Assembly (NCBI RefSeq): GCF_014652635.1
Contig: NZ_BMZE01000004.1
Coordinates: 248,001-312,000 of the forward strand
From: Devosia pacifica
Lineage (GTDB): Bacteria; Pseudomonadota; Alphaproteobacteria; Rhizobiales; Devosiaceae
DNA: 64,000 nt
Direction of reading: 5' to 3'
Shown: positions 32,469 through 40,760 of the stretch, in pieces
Layout: each line of letters starts with the position of its first letter
Position numbering within the stretch: position 1 is the stretch's first letter
Program-made: the position numbers and the translations under genes
The notes under the pieces: model-generated
What the model was told of the DNA's origin: nothing
The model's database searches: none
What the model saw: the letters and a program-made list of their open reading frames with translations, nothing else

Positions 32469-32493
32469 GCAACAGCACAGGCACCATGGCGTT
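32469..32493 (+). promoter_or_regulatory. Near-consensus EcfG-type promoter for DUF3008 gene
   Basis: GCAAC, 16 nt, CGTT: one mismatch from the GGAAC-N16-CGTT general-stress consensus. The -10 element lies 36 nt before the DUF3008 start, a normal distance. Confidence 0.45.
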
Positions 32494-32525
32494 AGGCCCT
32501 CACCACAATGGCTAGGGAGGCGCGC

Positions 32526-32714
32526 ATGCCCGCAAAATCCAAGTCCCAGCAGAAAGCCGCAGGAGCGGCTCTTTCCGCGAAGCGCGGCGATACCAAGGTC
32601 AGTGATCTGCAAGGCGCATCGAAGCAGATGTACGAGTCGATGAGCGAGAAAGAACTCGACGACATGGCATCGACCGAGCGCGAGGGAAAGCCCGAGCACA
32701 ACTCCAAGAGTTAG
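32526..32714 (+). CDS. DUF3008 family protein
   Basis: A 62-residue basic protein, MPAKSKSQQKAAGAALSAKR onwards, with the complete DUF3008 signature: AKRGD, LQGASKQMYESMSEKELDDMAST and the GKPEH ending. AGGGAGG lies just upstream. The family is common in alphaproteobacteria and often part of the general stress response; its biochemical role is unknown. It stops 4 nt inside the convergent citrate synthase homologue. Confidence 0.88.
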   Translation: MPAKSKSQQKAAGAALSAKRGDTKVSDLQGASKQMYESMSEKELDDMASTEREGKPEHNSKS

Positions 32715-33844
32715 GTCTCGAGGCCGGGGCCTGCATACTCTGTCCGAGGGCGGATCAGGCCCCCGGTCTCCGATTGCTCGATCGCGTGAGCAAGCCAGCC
32801 AACACATCGCGCCATGCTGAACAGCATGAACGGCGCCCCCGGCGGCAGCCGATGAATCACAGACACTGCTGTGAGCGCGAAATCGATATTCGGCTTCTCC
32901 CCCGTCAGAGTCTCGCCCATCTCCAGCACGTCCCGCAGATATGGCGGTAGTTCTAGCGCATCCAACAGAACGGCTGCGCGTATATCTCCGTCGGGGTACA
33001 ATGGGTGGCCGAAAGCCGGGAGCCTCTGCCCTTGCGCCAGGATTGAGCGCAACGCAGCATCTGCGCCTGACATCTCCGCATCGCGCAACAACAGAGCTAC
33101 CGCATGCCAAGCGCCGCCATGCAACGGCCCTGTCAGCGTCGACAGTCCCGATAGCAGGCACGCGGAAAGAGGCGCCCCTGTAGACGCTGCAACCCGTGCG
33201 GCGAATGTCGATGCATTGAGTTCGTGTTCTGCCAAAAGCACCAGCGTCTTACGCAGCGTCTCTGCAGCCTGCGGACAGCTCCAACGCTCCGCGAGTTCCA
33301 GATGTACCGCGCCACCATCGTAGCCGAAGAAGGCGTTCAACGTATTGGCGAGAAGAGATTCAGCCTCAAGCTGAAGAGATTGTGTCGATCGCCCCAGGGA
33401 GGGCACGTCGTTTAGCGCGCACGTGGCGAGGTATTGCATCGCGACTGTCGAGCCGAACGCGGCTGTCTCAGATCGACGAGGAGAAGGGAGCTTGGTGAGT
33501 TGGGTCCCCCAGAGTAAGGCGATGACGTCTTCGAACGGGGTGTCAACGGCTAGCCTGGCGGCATCTCGTCCGCGATAGAAGAGCCGGCCGCCTTCTACGG
33601 TCGATATCGAGGAGGTCAGCACCGGATCGCCCCAGCGCATCGTCTGCGCCGCGATAGTGTTGGCACTGCGCCGGCCGCGAGCGCGTGATGCCAGCCGCTC
33701 CACGTCCGCGGCAGCATAAAGGCTGCGGCGTGTGTCGGCTTCGTCAACGCGTGTTCGGATCCGTCCGCGGCTGACGCTGGCATAAAGGCTCTGCGGCTTT
33801 GTTCCGAGAATGGCCAGAGCCTGTTCGCGAGTTAACCACTGCAT
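32711..33844 (-). CDS. Citrate synthase homologue with N-terminal HTH domain
   Basis: A 377-residue protein. Residues 1-75 look like a MerR/excisionase-type helix-turn-helix (WLTREQALAILGTKPQSLYASVSRGRI then the R-R-S-L-Y-A-A-A-D-V-E-R-L wing). Residues from about 90 are citrate synthase, with active-site His in GPLHGGAW and AFGHPLYPDGD and the catalytic Asp in KPNIDFALT. The start at 33844 leaves 74 nt to the divergent partner; a start at 33907 would leave no room for promoters. It pairs with another citrate synthase homologue at 33919..35028. It may form the small subunit of a heteromeric enzyme or an autoregulated enzyme. Substrate may be citrate or 2-methylcitrate chemistry. Confidence 0.88.
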   Translation of the reverse strand: MQWLTREQALAILGTKPQSLYASVSRGRIRTRVDEADTRRSLYAAADVERLASRARGRRSANTIAAQTMRWGDPVLTSSISTVEGGRLFYRGRDAARLAVDTPFEDVIALLWGTQLTKLPSPRRSETAAFGSTVAMQYLATCALNDVPSLGRSTQSLQLEAESLLANTLNAFFGYDGGAVHLELAERWSCPQAAETLRKTLVLLAEHELNASTFAARVAASTGAPLSACLLSGLSTLTGPLHGGAWHAVALLLRDAEMSGADAALRSILAQGQRLPAFGHPLYPDGDIRAAVLLDALELPPYLRDVLEMGETLTGEKPNIDFALTAVSVIHRLPPGAPFMLFSMARCVGWLAHAIEQSETGGLIRPRTEYAGPGLET

Positions 33845-33845
33845 A

Positions 33846-33878
33846 GGTTGATCAATTTCATCAAGATTGACGTCAACC
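33846..33878. promoter_or_regulatory. Palindromic region between the citrate synthase pair
   Basis: TTGATCAA (33848-33855) and TTGACGTCAA (33867-33876) lie 12 bp apart, within an outer inverted repeat GGTTGA/TCAACC (33846-33851 and 33873-33878). The 74-nt divergent gap must hold both promoters, so these palindromes are candidate operators for one bound regulator, possibly the HTH-citrate synthase. Confidence 0.55.
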
Positions 33879-33918
33879 AAATTAGTCCTGAAATCTCTCG
33901 CCAGCAAGGAGAGTTAGG

Positions 33919-35028
33919 ATGAAGATTGGACTCGATGACGTCATCGCGGCTGAAACACGGTTGTCAGAAGTAGATGGCGCGGCCGGTAAACTGACAATCG
34001 CGAGCTATCCGCTGGAGATCCTGAGCCAGCAATTCTCGTTCGAACAGGTTTGCGCGATGCTGCTGCAAGTCGGTTATGCGCAAGAGCTCGACACTACGAC
34101 TATCGGTTTCAAGATGGCAGCGGCACGCCCGCGCGTCGCCAGATACATTGATCATATTGATCAACAGCTCGCGCGGCATAGCGTGGTGGACGCAATGCGT
34201 GCAGCCATTGCGTACATCCCCGATGCGGACGATGTGACCACGGCTCTCGATCTTGCAGTGGCGCCGGCAGTATTTCTGCCCGCAGCGATTCGGCTCTCAG
34301 CCGACCAGGCTGCAATTCCGCCGGACGCATCGCTGTCTCACGCCGCCGATATGTACAGGATGCTGCACGGCGAGATGCCGAGTGCCGCTCAGGAAAAGGC
34401 GCTCGATACCTATCTGCTGACGGTATCCGACCACGGCCTGAATGCCTCCACTTTTGCTGCGCGCGTCGTTGCCTCGACGGGGGCCGGGCTGACCTCTTCC
34501 GTACTCGCCGCTTTGGGAGCGCTCAAAGGCCCTCTTCATGGCGGTGCGCCCGGTCCGGTGCTCGATATGCTGGACGCGGTGCGGTCTCCAGAGAATGCGC
34601 AGGAATGGCTGTCGGCCGCGTTGGCGCGTGGCGAGCGTCTCATGGGGTTCGGCCATCGCATCTACCGCGTTCGCGATCCACGCGCCGACGCGCTCAGCGC
34701 GGCATTGTCGACGCTGCAAGCTGCGGGAGATATCGATCAAGCAAGGTCCGCTGTTGCGACTGCCGTGGAGCGCGAGGCTCTTGCCTTGCTCAAACAGCAT
34801 AAGCCCGATCGGCCCCTGCACACCAATGTCGAGTTCTTTACGGCGCTGTTGCTGGAAGCCTTGGGCTTTCCCCGTTCGGCCTTCACCGGGGTTTTTGCAG
34901 CGGGTCGCACGGTCGGCTGGGTCGCCCACGCACGAGAGCAGGCTCTTCATGGCCGTCTCATTCGGCCCCAATCGCACTATGTTGGAGAGAGGCGCCAGGT
35001 CGCCGATAATGAGTGGCTGGCGGCGTAA
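33919..35028 (+). CDS. Citrate synthase/methylcitrate synthase homologue
   Basis: A 369-residue enzyme with citrate synthase motifs: the His loop LKGPLHGGAPGPVLDML, GFGHRIYRVRDPRA and the C-terminal AGRTVGWVAHAREQ.......RLIRPQSHYVG. The position of the catalytic Asp is Glu (TNVEFFTALLLEAL), which I recall as a feature of this subfamily. The ATG at 33919 has GGAGAG upstream. It is divergent from the HTH-bearing homologue. It condenses acetyl- or propionyl-CoA with oxaloacetate if active; the substrate is not certain. Confidence 0.88.
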   Translation: MKIGLDDVIAAETRLSEVDGAAGKLTIASYPLEILSQQFSFEQVCAMLLQVGYAQELDTTTIGFKMAAARPRVARYIDHIDQQLARHSVVDAMRAAIAYIPDADDVTTALDLAVAPAVFLPAAIRLSADQAAIPPDASLSHAADMYRMLHGEMPSAAQEKALDTYLLTVSDHGLNASTFAARVVASTGAGLTSSVLAALGALKGPLHGGAPGPVLDMLDAVRSPENAQEWLSAALARGERLMGFGHRIYRVRDPRADALSAALSTLQAAGDIDQARSAVATAVEREALALLKQHKPDRPLHTNVEFFTALLLEALGFPRSAFTGVFAAGRTVGWVAHAREQALHGRLIRPQSHYVGERRQVADNEWLAA

Positions 35029-35045
35029 TACCGCCAGCGCTTCGC

Positions 35046-35576
35046 TTAGCTTGCCTCGGCCATCGCGGGCGAGGACTCTAGCACTGCGGGCACATCCTGC
35101 TGGTCGTCGGTGCCGAGCATGTGTGCAATCCGCTCGAGCGATGCCACCAGCATGGCCTGCTCCCATTCCTCGAGAGCCATGAATTCGCTGTGGAATTTCG
35201 CGTGGACACCGTCCGGCGCAATCTGCAGCACCTGTCGGCCGCGCGGCGTCAGCGAAAGCCAAACCTGGCGCCGGTCACTCTGACCTTTGCGCCGGGCGAT
35301 CATGCCGATCGACTCCAACTTGTGAATCAGCGCGGTGGCTGTTGCCTGCGTGATCCCCATGCGTCCCGCCACGTTGCCGGCAGTTTGTTCCTGCCCTTCG
35401 TCGAGCAGCTGCATGAAGATGAGCTGAGACGGCGTCAGCCCGGTCTCGCGCATCAGCGCCTTACTGTTCAGTTCGGTCTTGCGAAGGATTTTCCGCATCG
35501 CGGTGAGGGCTTGCTTGGTCCGATTTTCCAAGTGGGGCGTTCCCGTCATAACCATGGCAGTGTCCTCTACCTTCAT
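35046..35576 (-). CDS. MarR-family regulator of ectoine genes (EctR-like)
   Basis: A 176-residue MarR-type winged-helix protein: helix-turn-helix in TAGNVAGRMGITQATATALIHKLE and the wing DRRQVWLSLTPRGRQ. It is divergent from ectABCD-ask over a 257-nt region, the standard position of EctR/CosR repressors in halophiles. It probably represses the operon at low osmolarity. The nearby half-sites are described under the promoter region. Function is by genomic position and family. Confidence 0.85.
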   Translation of the reverse strand: MKVEDTAMVMTGTPHLENRTKQALTAMRKILRKTELNSKALMRETGLTPSQLIFMQLLDEGQEQTAGNVAGRMGITQATATALIHKLESIGMIARRKGQSDRRQVWLSLTPRGRQVLQIAPDGVHAKFHSEFMALEEWEQAMLVASLERIAHMLGTDDQQDVPAVLESSPAMAEAS

Positions 35577-35833
35577 ATCTGCTCGCGCGGGCCCGGCAAG
35601 TGCCGAACGATCAGCGATGCAGAATTATAAGTTTTATAGAACTAACTAAATCGTAACGCCTTTGGCAAGGGTAGGTTCGTTTCCACAAATCGAGAAAATT
35701 AATGGCTGTGAATGCAACCGCCTGAATTGGCTTAGAAAATGCGTTTTCTCGCGCGAGGCAACCGAATAGGGGGCATTGACATTTAGTTTGTGCGGGCTAA
35801 TTAGTTGCCCGACGCCAAACGGGAGAAACCGCT
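35577..35833. promoter_or_regulatory. ectABCD-ask promoter region with regulator half-sites
   Basis: For ectA: -35 TTGACA at 35776-35781, 16-nt spacer, -10 TAATTA at 35798-35803. ATTTAGTT (35781-35788) and AATTAGTT (35799-35806) form a direct repeat 18 bp apart that covers the promoter; the reverse half ACTAAAT occurs at 35646-35652. Inverted repeats lie at 35734-35749 (AGAAAA-TGCG-TTTTCT) and 35626-35638 (TATAA-GTT-TTATA), the latter close to the ectR side. A TTTAGT-type half-site resembles known EctR operators as I recall them. Confidence 0.6.
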
Positions 35834-36388
35834 ATGCATCTCGCAGCCGTAGGAAACCGCAGCACCGCTAAGTCAGACGATCTGGTCATCCGCGCTCCAA
35901 AGCGCGAGGACGGCTCCGGTGTCTGGGATCTGGTGCGCGCCACGAGCTCGCTCGATGACAACTCGATGTACTGCAACCTGCTTCAATGCTCGCACTTCTC
36001 GCAGACCTGCGCGCTTGCCGAGCTTGACGGCGAGGTCGTCGGCTGGCTCTCGGGTTACATCCCACCCGAAACACCGGACGTGTTCTTCGTCTGGCAGGTG
36101 TGCGTGAGCGAGAAGGCCCGAGGCCGCGGTCTCGCCAAGCGCCTGATCAATGCCGTGCTGGCCCGTCGCGTCTGCAAAGGCGTCGAGCGGCTGCAGAGCA
36201 CGATCACGGGCGACAACAAGGCCTCCTGGGCACTGTTCGGTTCGATTGCCGATCAGCTCGAAACGGAGCTGACCCGCAAGCCGCACTTCGAGCGTGACGA
36301 GCACTTCGATGGCCGCCACGCGACAGAATTCCTCGTCAATATCGGCCCGTTCGAGCGCAAGGCAGTCGATATGCCTTCAGCTGCTTGA
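35834..36388 (+). CDS. ectA: L-2,4-diaminobutyrate acetyltransferase
   Basis: A 184-residue GNAT-fold enzyme with the acetyl-CoA site VWQVCVSEKARGRGLAKRLI. EctA acetylates L-2,4-diaminobutyrate to N-gamma-acetyl-diaminobutyrate, the second step of ectoine synthesis. GGGAGAAACC lies before the ATG. It is the first gene of the osmolyte operon, 18 nt or more upstream of ectB. The FAPKREDGSGVWDLV-like N-terminal segment (RAPKREDGSGVWDLV) is typical. Confidence 0.96.
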   Translation: MHLAAVGNRSTAKSDDLVIRAPKREDGSGVWDLVRATSSLDDNSMYCNLLQCSHFSQTCALAELDGEVVGWLSGYIPPETPDVFFVWQVCVSEKARGRGLAKRLINAVLARRVCKGVERLQSTITGDNKASWALFGSIADQLETELTRKPHFERDEHFDGRHATEFLVNIGPFERKAVDMPSAA

Positions 36389-36436
36389 TCATCAGCCGAT
36401 TAGCAAATGCAACCGTCCCAAGGGAGACGAGTTATC

Positions 36437-37726
36437 TTGACCATGAGTGACACAGAAAAAACAGATTCTGCCATTTTCGATCGCGTCGAGAGCCAGGTTC
36501 GTTCCTATTCTCGCAGCTTTCCGAAAACCTTCAACAAAGCTGTTGGCGCGACCATCTATGATCGCGACGGCACTGAATACACCGACTTTCTGGCCGGATG
36601 TTCGACGCTCAACTATGGGCACAACGATCCCGACCTGAAAGCCGCGCTTATTGATTATATCTCCGCCGATGGCATTGCGCACGGCCTTGATATGTTCACC
36701 GACGCCAAGGAAAAGTTCCTTGAAGCGTTCGAGCGGATCATCCTCAAGCCGCGCAACATGGACTACAAGCTCATGTTCATGGGGCCGACTGGCACCAATG
36801 CCGTCGAAGCTGCGCTCAAGCTTGCCCGCAAGGTTACTGGCCGAAACACGGTGATCTCGTTCACCAACGGGTTTCACGGCGTGACGCTGGGCTCGCTTGC
36901 CGCCACAGGCGCATCGAGCCACCGCAAAGCCTTCAATGCTGGCCTCAGCGGTGTTCAGCGCGCAGCTTACGACGCCTATTTCGGCGATATCGACACTGCC
37001 GACATGCTCGACAAGCAGCTTTCGGATGCATCGAGCGGCTTTGACGCTCCGGCTGCGATCATCGTCGAGACGGTGCAGGGCGAGGGCGGCCTAAACGCCG
37101 CGTCCGGTGCCTGGCTGAAGAAGATCGAGGAAATCGCCAAGAAGCACGGCGCGCTGTTCATCATCGATGATATCCAGGCCGGCATAGGCCGCACGGGCAC
37201 ATTCTTCTCGTTTGAGGAAATGGGCCTTGATCCCGATATCGTCACGATGGCCAAGTCGCTTTCGGGCATGGGGCTTCCCTTCGCTTCAGTCATGTTGAAG
37301 CCGGAACACGACATTTGGGGACCTGCCGAGCACAATGGCACGTTCCGCGGCAACAACCACGCATTCGTCACCGGGCGCGCTGCGCTTGAGAAGTTCTGGG
37401 CCGACAAGTCGTTCGAGACAGAGGTCAAGAAGAAGGGCGAATATCTCGGTCAGCGCCTCAAGGCTATTGCCGACGCTCACGGCTTTACACTGCGCGGCCG
37501 CGGCATGATGCAGGGCATTAACGCCGTCACTGGAGAGCGTGCAGAGGCAATCTGCAAGGCCTGCTTTGAGCAGAACCTGATCATCGAGACGTCGGGCCCC
37601 GACAGCGAGATCGTGAAGGTTCTTTGCCCGCTGACCATTGAAATGGATCAGTTCACCAAGGGTCTGGATATCCTCGAGAACGCTTTCGAACGTGTCATGG
37701 GCTCACGTCGCGCGGCTGCAGAATAA
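36437..37726 (+). CDS. ectB: Diaminobutyrate-2-oxoglutarate transaminase
   Basis: A class III PLP aminotransferase of about 429 residues, catalysing L-aspartate semialdehyde to L-2,4-diaminobutyrate with glutamate. The N-terminus SRSFPKTFNKAVGATIYDRDG, MGPTGTNAVEAALKLAR, the IIDDIQAGIGRTG segment and the PLP Lys in MAKSLSGMGLP fit EctB. A TTG at 36437 is placed about 9 nt after GGGAGA, whereas the ATG at 36443 is 15 nt away; both give nearly the same protein and either could be used. Confidence 0.96.
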   Translation: MTMSDTEKTDSAIFDRVESQVRSYSRSFPKTFNKAVGATIYDRDGTEYTDFLAGCSTLNYGHNDPDLKAALIDYISADGIAHGLDMFTDAKEKFLEAFERIILKPRNMDYKLMFMGPTGTNAVEAALKLARKVTGRNTVISFTNGFHGVTLGSLAATGASSHRKAFNAGLSGVQRAAYDAYFGDIDTADMLDKQLSDASSGFDAPAAIIVETVQGEGGLNAASGAWLKKIEEIAKKHGALFIIDDIQAGIGRTGTFFSFEEMGLDPDIVTMAKSLSGMGLPFASVMLKPEHDIWGPAEHNGTFRGNNHAFVTGRAALEKFWADKSFETEVKKKGEYLGQRLKAIADAHGFTLRGRGMMQGINAVTGERAEAICKACFEQNLIIETSGPDSEIVKVLCPLTIEMDQFTKGLDILENAFERVMGSRRAAAE

Positions 37727-37744
37727 TAATAAGAGGACGAAGCA

Positions 37745-38149
37745 ATGATTGTCAGAGATCTGAACTCGGCGCGTGAGACCGATCGCCTGGTCAATTCTAC
37801 TGGGTGGGACAGTACCCGCCTGCTCTTGGCCGGCGATAATATGGGGTTCTCGTTCCATATCACGCGTATTCACGCGAATACCGAGCACGTATTTCACTAC
37901 AAGCATCACTTTGAGAGCGTTTACTGCATCTCTGGTGAGGGGTCGATCGAGGATCTCGCCACGGGCGAGGTTCACAAGATCACCCCAGGCGTCATGTACG
38001 CCTTGAACGACCATGACAAGCACCGCCTGAAGGCGGAATCGGAGTTGGTCATGGCGTGTTGTTTCAATCCGCCTGTCACGGGTAACGAGGTTCATCGTGA
38101 AGATGGCTCGTACGCCCCGAACGACGAGGCTGTATCCGAGAACGCGTAA
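37745..38149 (+). CDS. ectC: L-ectoine synthase
   Basis: A 134-residue cupin that closes N-acetyl-diaminobutyrate to ectoine. The start [17 protein letters not shown] and the barrel motif [28 protein letters not shown] are diagnostic. AGAGGACGAAG precedes the ATG. It sits between ectB (18-nt gap) and ectD. Confidence 0.97.
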   Translation: MIVRDLNSARETDRLVNSTGWDSTRLLLAGDNMGFSFHITRIHANTEHVFHYKHHFESVYCISGEGSIEDLATGEVHKITPGVMYALNDHDKHRLKAESELVMACCFNPPVTGNEVHREDGSYAPNDEAVSENA

Positions 38150-38190
38150 AGCGCGATCAAAGTACAACCACGAACTGAAAGGCATTTCAG

Positions 38191-39126
38191 ATGAGTATCT
38201 CTGCTGCTCAGAACAGTACCAACACAGCCGACGCCTACCCGACGCGGCTGAACGAGGAACAGTGGCTTGAGCGCAAGGATCCTGTCTTCTGGGGCAACTG
38301 GACCCCGCAGGCCCCGCTGACCCGTGCCGAAGCGGAAAGCTTCGACAAGAATGGCTATCTCGTTCTCAAGAACGTGTTTTCGCCCGCTGAAGTCGCGTCA
38401 CTGCAGGAAGAATCGCGTCGTCTGCGAAGCGGCAAGGGAAATCTTGATCCGGATTCCACGATCACCGAGCCAGGCTCGGATGAAGTACGCACCGTGTTCC
38501 GGCTGGATGAACAGAATGCGCTCTTTGATCGCCTCGCACGCGACGAGCGTGTTGCTGGCCGCGTTCGTTTCCTGCTCGATGACGAGGTGTACCTTCACCA
38601 GTCCCGCCTGAACTACAAGCCGGGCTTCACGGGCAAGGAATTTTATTGGCACTCCGATTTCGAGACATGGCACGCCGAAGACGGCATGCCGCGCATGCGT
38701 GCGATCTCTGCGTCCATCCTGTTGACGGATAACGATGCCCTCAACGGTCCGCTGATGCTGATCCCCGGCTCGCAGAAGACATACGTCTCCTGTGCGGGCG
38801 AGACGCCGGATGACAACCACAAGTCCTCGCTGAAAAAGCAGGAAGTTGGTGTGCCGTCGCCGGATACCCTCAAGCAGATGGCTGACAAGTTCGGCATCGA
38901 TTACGCCTCGGGCAAGGCCGGCACTGTCATCCTGTTTGACTGCAACACGCTGCACGGTTCCAACGGCAACATTACGCCGTTCCCGCGCTCCAATGCGTTC
39001 TTCGTCTACAACGCATGGTCAAACCTCGTGACCGATCCGTTCGCTGCCAACAAGCCGCGTCCGGCTTTCCTCAGCAAGCGTGACCCAGAGGGTCCGCTCA
39101 AGGTGGCTTCAGGCAAGCTCATATAA
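38191..39126 (+). CDS. ectD: Ectoine 5-hydroxylase
   Basis: A 311-residue Fe(II)/2-oxoglutarate dioxygenase that makes 5-hydroxyectoine. The iron triad is H154, D156 (FYWHSDFETWH) and H255 (TLHGSNGN), and the SRLNYKPGFTGKEFYWHSD stretch is the EctD signature. Its presence in the same operon as ectABC means the host makes both ectoine and the hydroxylated form, which is important for heat and drying tolerance. A strong hairpin follows its stop. Confidence 0.96.
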   Translation: MSISAAQNSTNTADAYPTRLNEEQWLERKDPVFWGNWTPQAPLTRAEAESFDKNGYLVLKNVFSPAEVASLQEESRRLRSGKGNLDPDSTITEPGSDEVRTVFRLDEQNALFDRLARDERVAGRVRFLLDDEVYLHQSRLNYKPGFTGKEFYWHSDFETWHAEDGMPRMRAISASILLTDNDALNGPLMLIPGSQKTYVSCAGETPDDNHKSSLKKQEVGVPSPDTLKQMADKFGIDYASGKAGTVILFDCNTLHGSNGNITPFPRSNAFFVYNAWSNLVTDPFAANKPRPAFLSKRDPEGPLKVASGKLI

Positions 39127-39161
39127 CGAGCCGGCGCCAAGCACTGAATTCCATAAAGAAA

Positions 39162-39186
39162 GCACCCCCGACAGGCTCGGGGGTGC
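39162..39186 (+). promoter_or_regulatory. Strong hairpin between ectD and ask
   Basis: A perfect 10-bp stem (39162-39171 with 39177-39186, GCACCCCCGA/TCGGGGGTGC) around a CAGGC loop, ending 4 nt before the GGAG ribosome binding site of ask. There is no T-run, so it could be an mRNA processing or stability element or a weak attenuator that lowers ask expression. Confidence 0.65.
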
Positions 39187-39199
39187 GGGCGGAGTAAGC

Positions 39200-40666
39200 A
39201 TGACCAACACCTCGAGCCCATCCCATACAGTCGAAAAGATCGGCGGTACGTCGATGTCCCGCACCAGCGAATTGCTGGATACGGTTCTGATCGGCGATCG
39301 AAAAGGCGAAGACCTCTACAATCGCATCATGGTTGTTTCGGCTTACGGCGGCATGACCGATGCCTTGCTGGAGCATAAGAAATCAGGCGAGCCGGGCGTT
39401 TATTCGCTGTTCGCAAGTTCTGAAAGCGGCTGGACCTGGGGCGACGCGCTGAGCAAGGTTGCGCAGCGCATGCTCGAGAAGAACGCCGATATCTTCACCG
39501 ATGATGGCCCGCGCGAAGCTGCAGATCGCTTTGTGAAGGATCGGATAGAAGGCGTCAGATCCTGTTTGATAGATCTGGCGCGGCTATGCTCATTCGGCCA
39601 TTTTCAGCTTGAGCAGCACCTGCTGACCGTACGTGAGATGCTGTCTTCGCTTGGTGAGGCGCAGTCTGCCCACAACACCGCATTGCTGCTGAAGATGCAT
39701 GGCGTCAATTCGCGTTTTGTCGATCTGACTGGGTGGCGCGACGAGAACCAGTACACGCTGGACGAGGTTATAGATCGCGCATTCGCCGATATCGACCTGA
39801 GCCGGGAATTGCCGATTGTCACCGGCTATGCCCAGTGCAGAGAAACGCTGATGAAGACCTATGACCGCGGCTATAGCGAGGTTACCCTGTCTCGCGTCGC
39901 AGTCGTCACCGGCGCTGCGGAAGCCGTCATTCACAAGGAATTCCACCTGTCCTCCGCCGACCCGAAGATTGTCGGCGAAGATGCAGTGCGCGTGATCGGC
40001 GAGACCAACTACGATGTCGCCGACCAGCTTTCGAACATGGGCATGGAAGCAATCCACCCACGAGCCGCCAAGAGCTTGCGTCAGGCCGGTATTCCGCTGC
40101 GGGTCAAGAATGCGTTTGATCCAGACCATCCGGGCACCGTGATCCGCTCGGATCTCGAAACCCGTGAGCCGCATGTGGAGATGGTGACAGGTCTCAAGGG
40201 CGTGTTCGCGCTTGAGTTCTACGATCAGGATATGGTCGGGGTGAAGGGTTACGACTCCGAGATCCTCGACGCGCTGACCCGGCATAAGGTTTGGATCATT
40301 GCCAAGACTTCGAATGCCAACACCATCACCCATTTTCTCAAGGGGTCGCTGCAGGCGATCAAGCGGGTTGAGACCGACTTGGCAAAGGCCTTCCCGAATT
40401 CTGATATCGGGCTGCGAAAGCTGGCACTTGTCTCCGCAATCGGTCGCAGCCTCAATGAGCCCAGCATCCTGCCCAAGGCGATCGCTTCGCTTGCCGAGGA
40501 AGGCATCATGCCCCTTGGCGTGCATGACCTGATCCGCAAGGTGGATCTGCAGGTTCTTGTTGAAGAAACCGATTTCGAAGCAACTCTGCGTGCGCTGCAT
40601 CGCGGTTTGATTGAGAATTGGACCGGAGAGCGCTCGGACCAGTCTGCACTGGAAGCGGTGGCCTAA
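39200..40666 (+). CDS. ask: Aspartate kinase, ectoine-operon type (Ask_Ect)
   Basis: A 488-residue aspartokinase. The start at 39200 follows a GGAG and gives MTNTSSPSHTVEKIGGTSM; the longer frame starts inside ectD. The KIGGTSM motif and VVSAYGGMTDALLEHK are typical of the specialised aspartokinase found behind ectABCD in many halophiles, which escapes the feedback control of the normal enzyme. It supplies aspartyl phosphate for the aspartate semialdehyde used by EctB. A rho-independent terminator closes the operon. Confidence 0.94.
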   Translation: MTNTSSPSHTVEKIGGTSMSRTSELLDTVLIGDRKGEDLYNRIMVVSAYGGMTDALLEHKKSGEPGVYSLFASSESGWTWGDALSKVAQRMLEKNADIFTDDGPREAADRFVKDRIEGVRSCLIDLARLCSFGHFQLEQHLLTVREMLSSLGEAQSAHNTALLLKMHGVNSRFVDLTGWRDENQYTLDEVIDRAFADIDLSRELPIVTGYAQCRETLMKTYDRGYSEVTLSRVAVVTGAAEAVIHKEFHLSSADPKIVGEDAVRVIGETNYDVADQLSNMGMEAIHPRAAKSLRQAGIPLRVKNAFDPDHPGTVIRSDLETREPHVEMVTGLKGVFALEFYDQDMVGVKGYDSEILDALTRHKVWIIAKTSNANTITHFLKGSLQAIKRVETDLAKAFPNSDIGLRKLALVSAIGRSLNEPSILPKAIASLAEEGIMPLGVHDLIRKVDLQVLVEETDFEATLRALHRGLIENWTGERSDQSALEAVA

Positions 40667-40684
40667 ACCGTTTGCGCAGTTACC

Positions 40685-40717
40685 AAAAGGCCCGCGGTCT
40701 TGCCGCGGGCCTTTTTT
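40685..40717 (+). terminator. Rho-independent terminator of the ectoine operon
   Basis: AAAA, a 9-bp GGCCCGCGG/CCGCGGGCC stem with a TCTTG loop and six T. It lies 19 nt after the ask stop. Confidence 0.92.
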
Positions 40718-40760
40718 GTGAGCAGTGTTTCAAGAGAGGCCTGCTGGAGGAGGAAGCATC

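Noticed and set aside
34819-34850. Loss of activity in the citrate synthase homologue because the catalytic Asp is Glu
   Set aside because: Glu at this position seems a feature of this subfamily as I recall it, so it does not by itself mean an inactive enzyme.
39590-40600. 336-residue minus-strand frame inside aspartokinase
   Set aside because: Antisense shadow of a clear aspartokinase.
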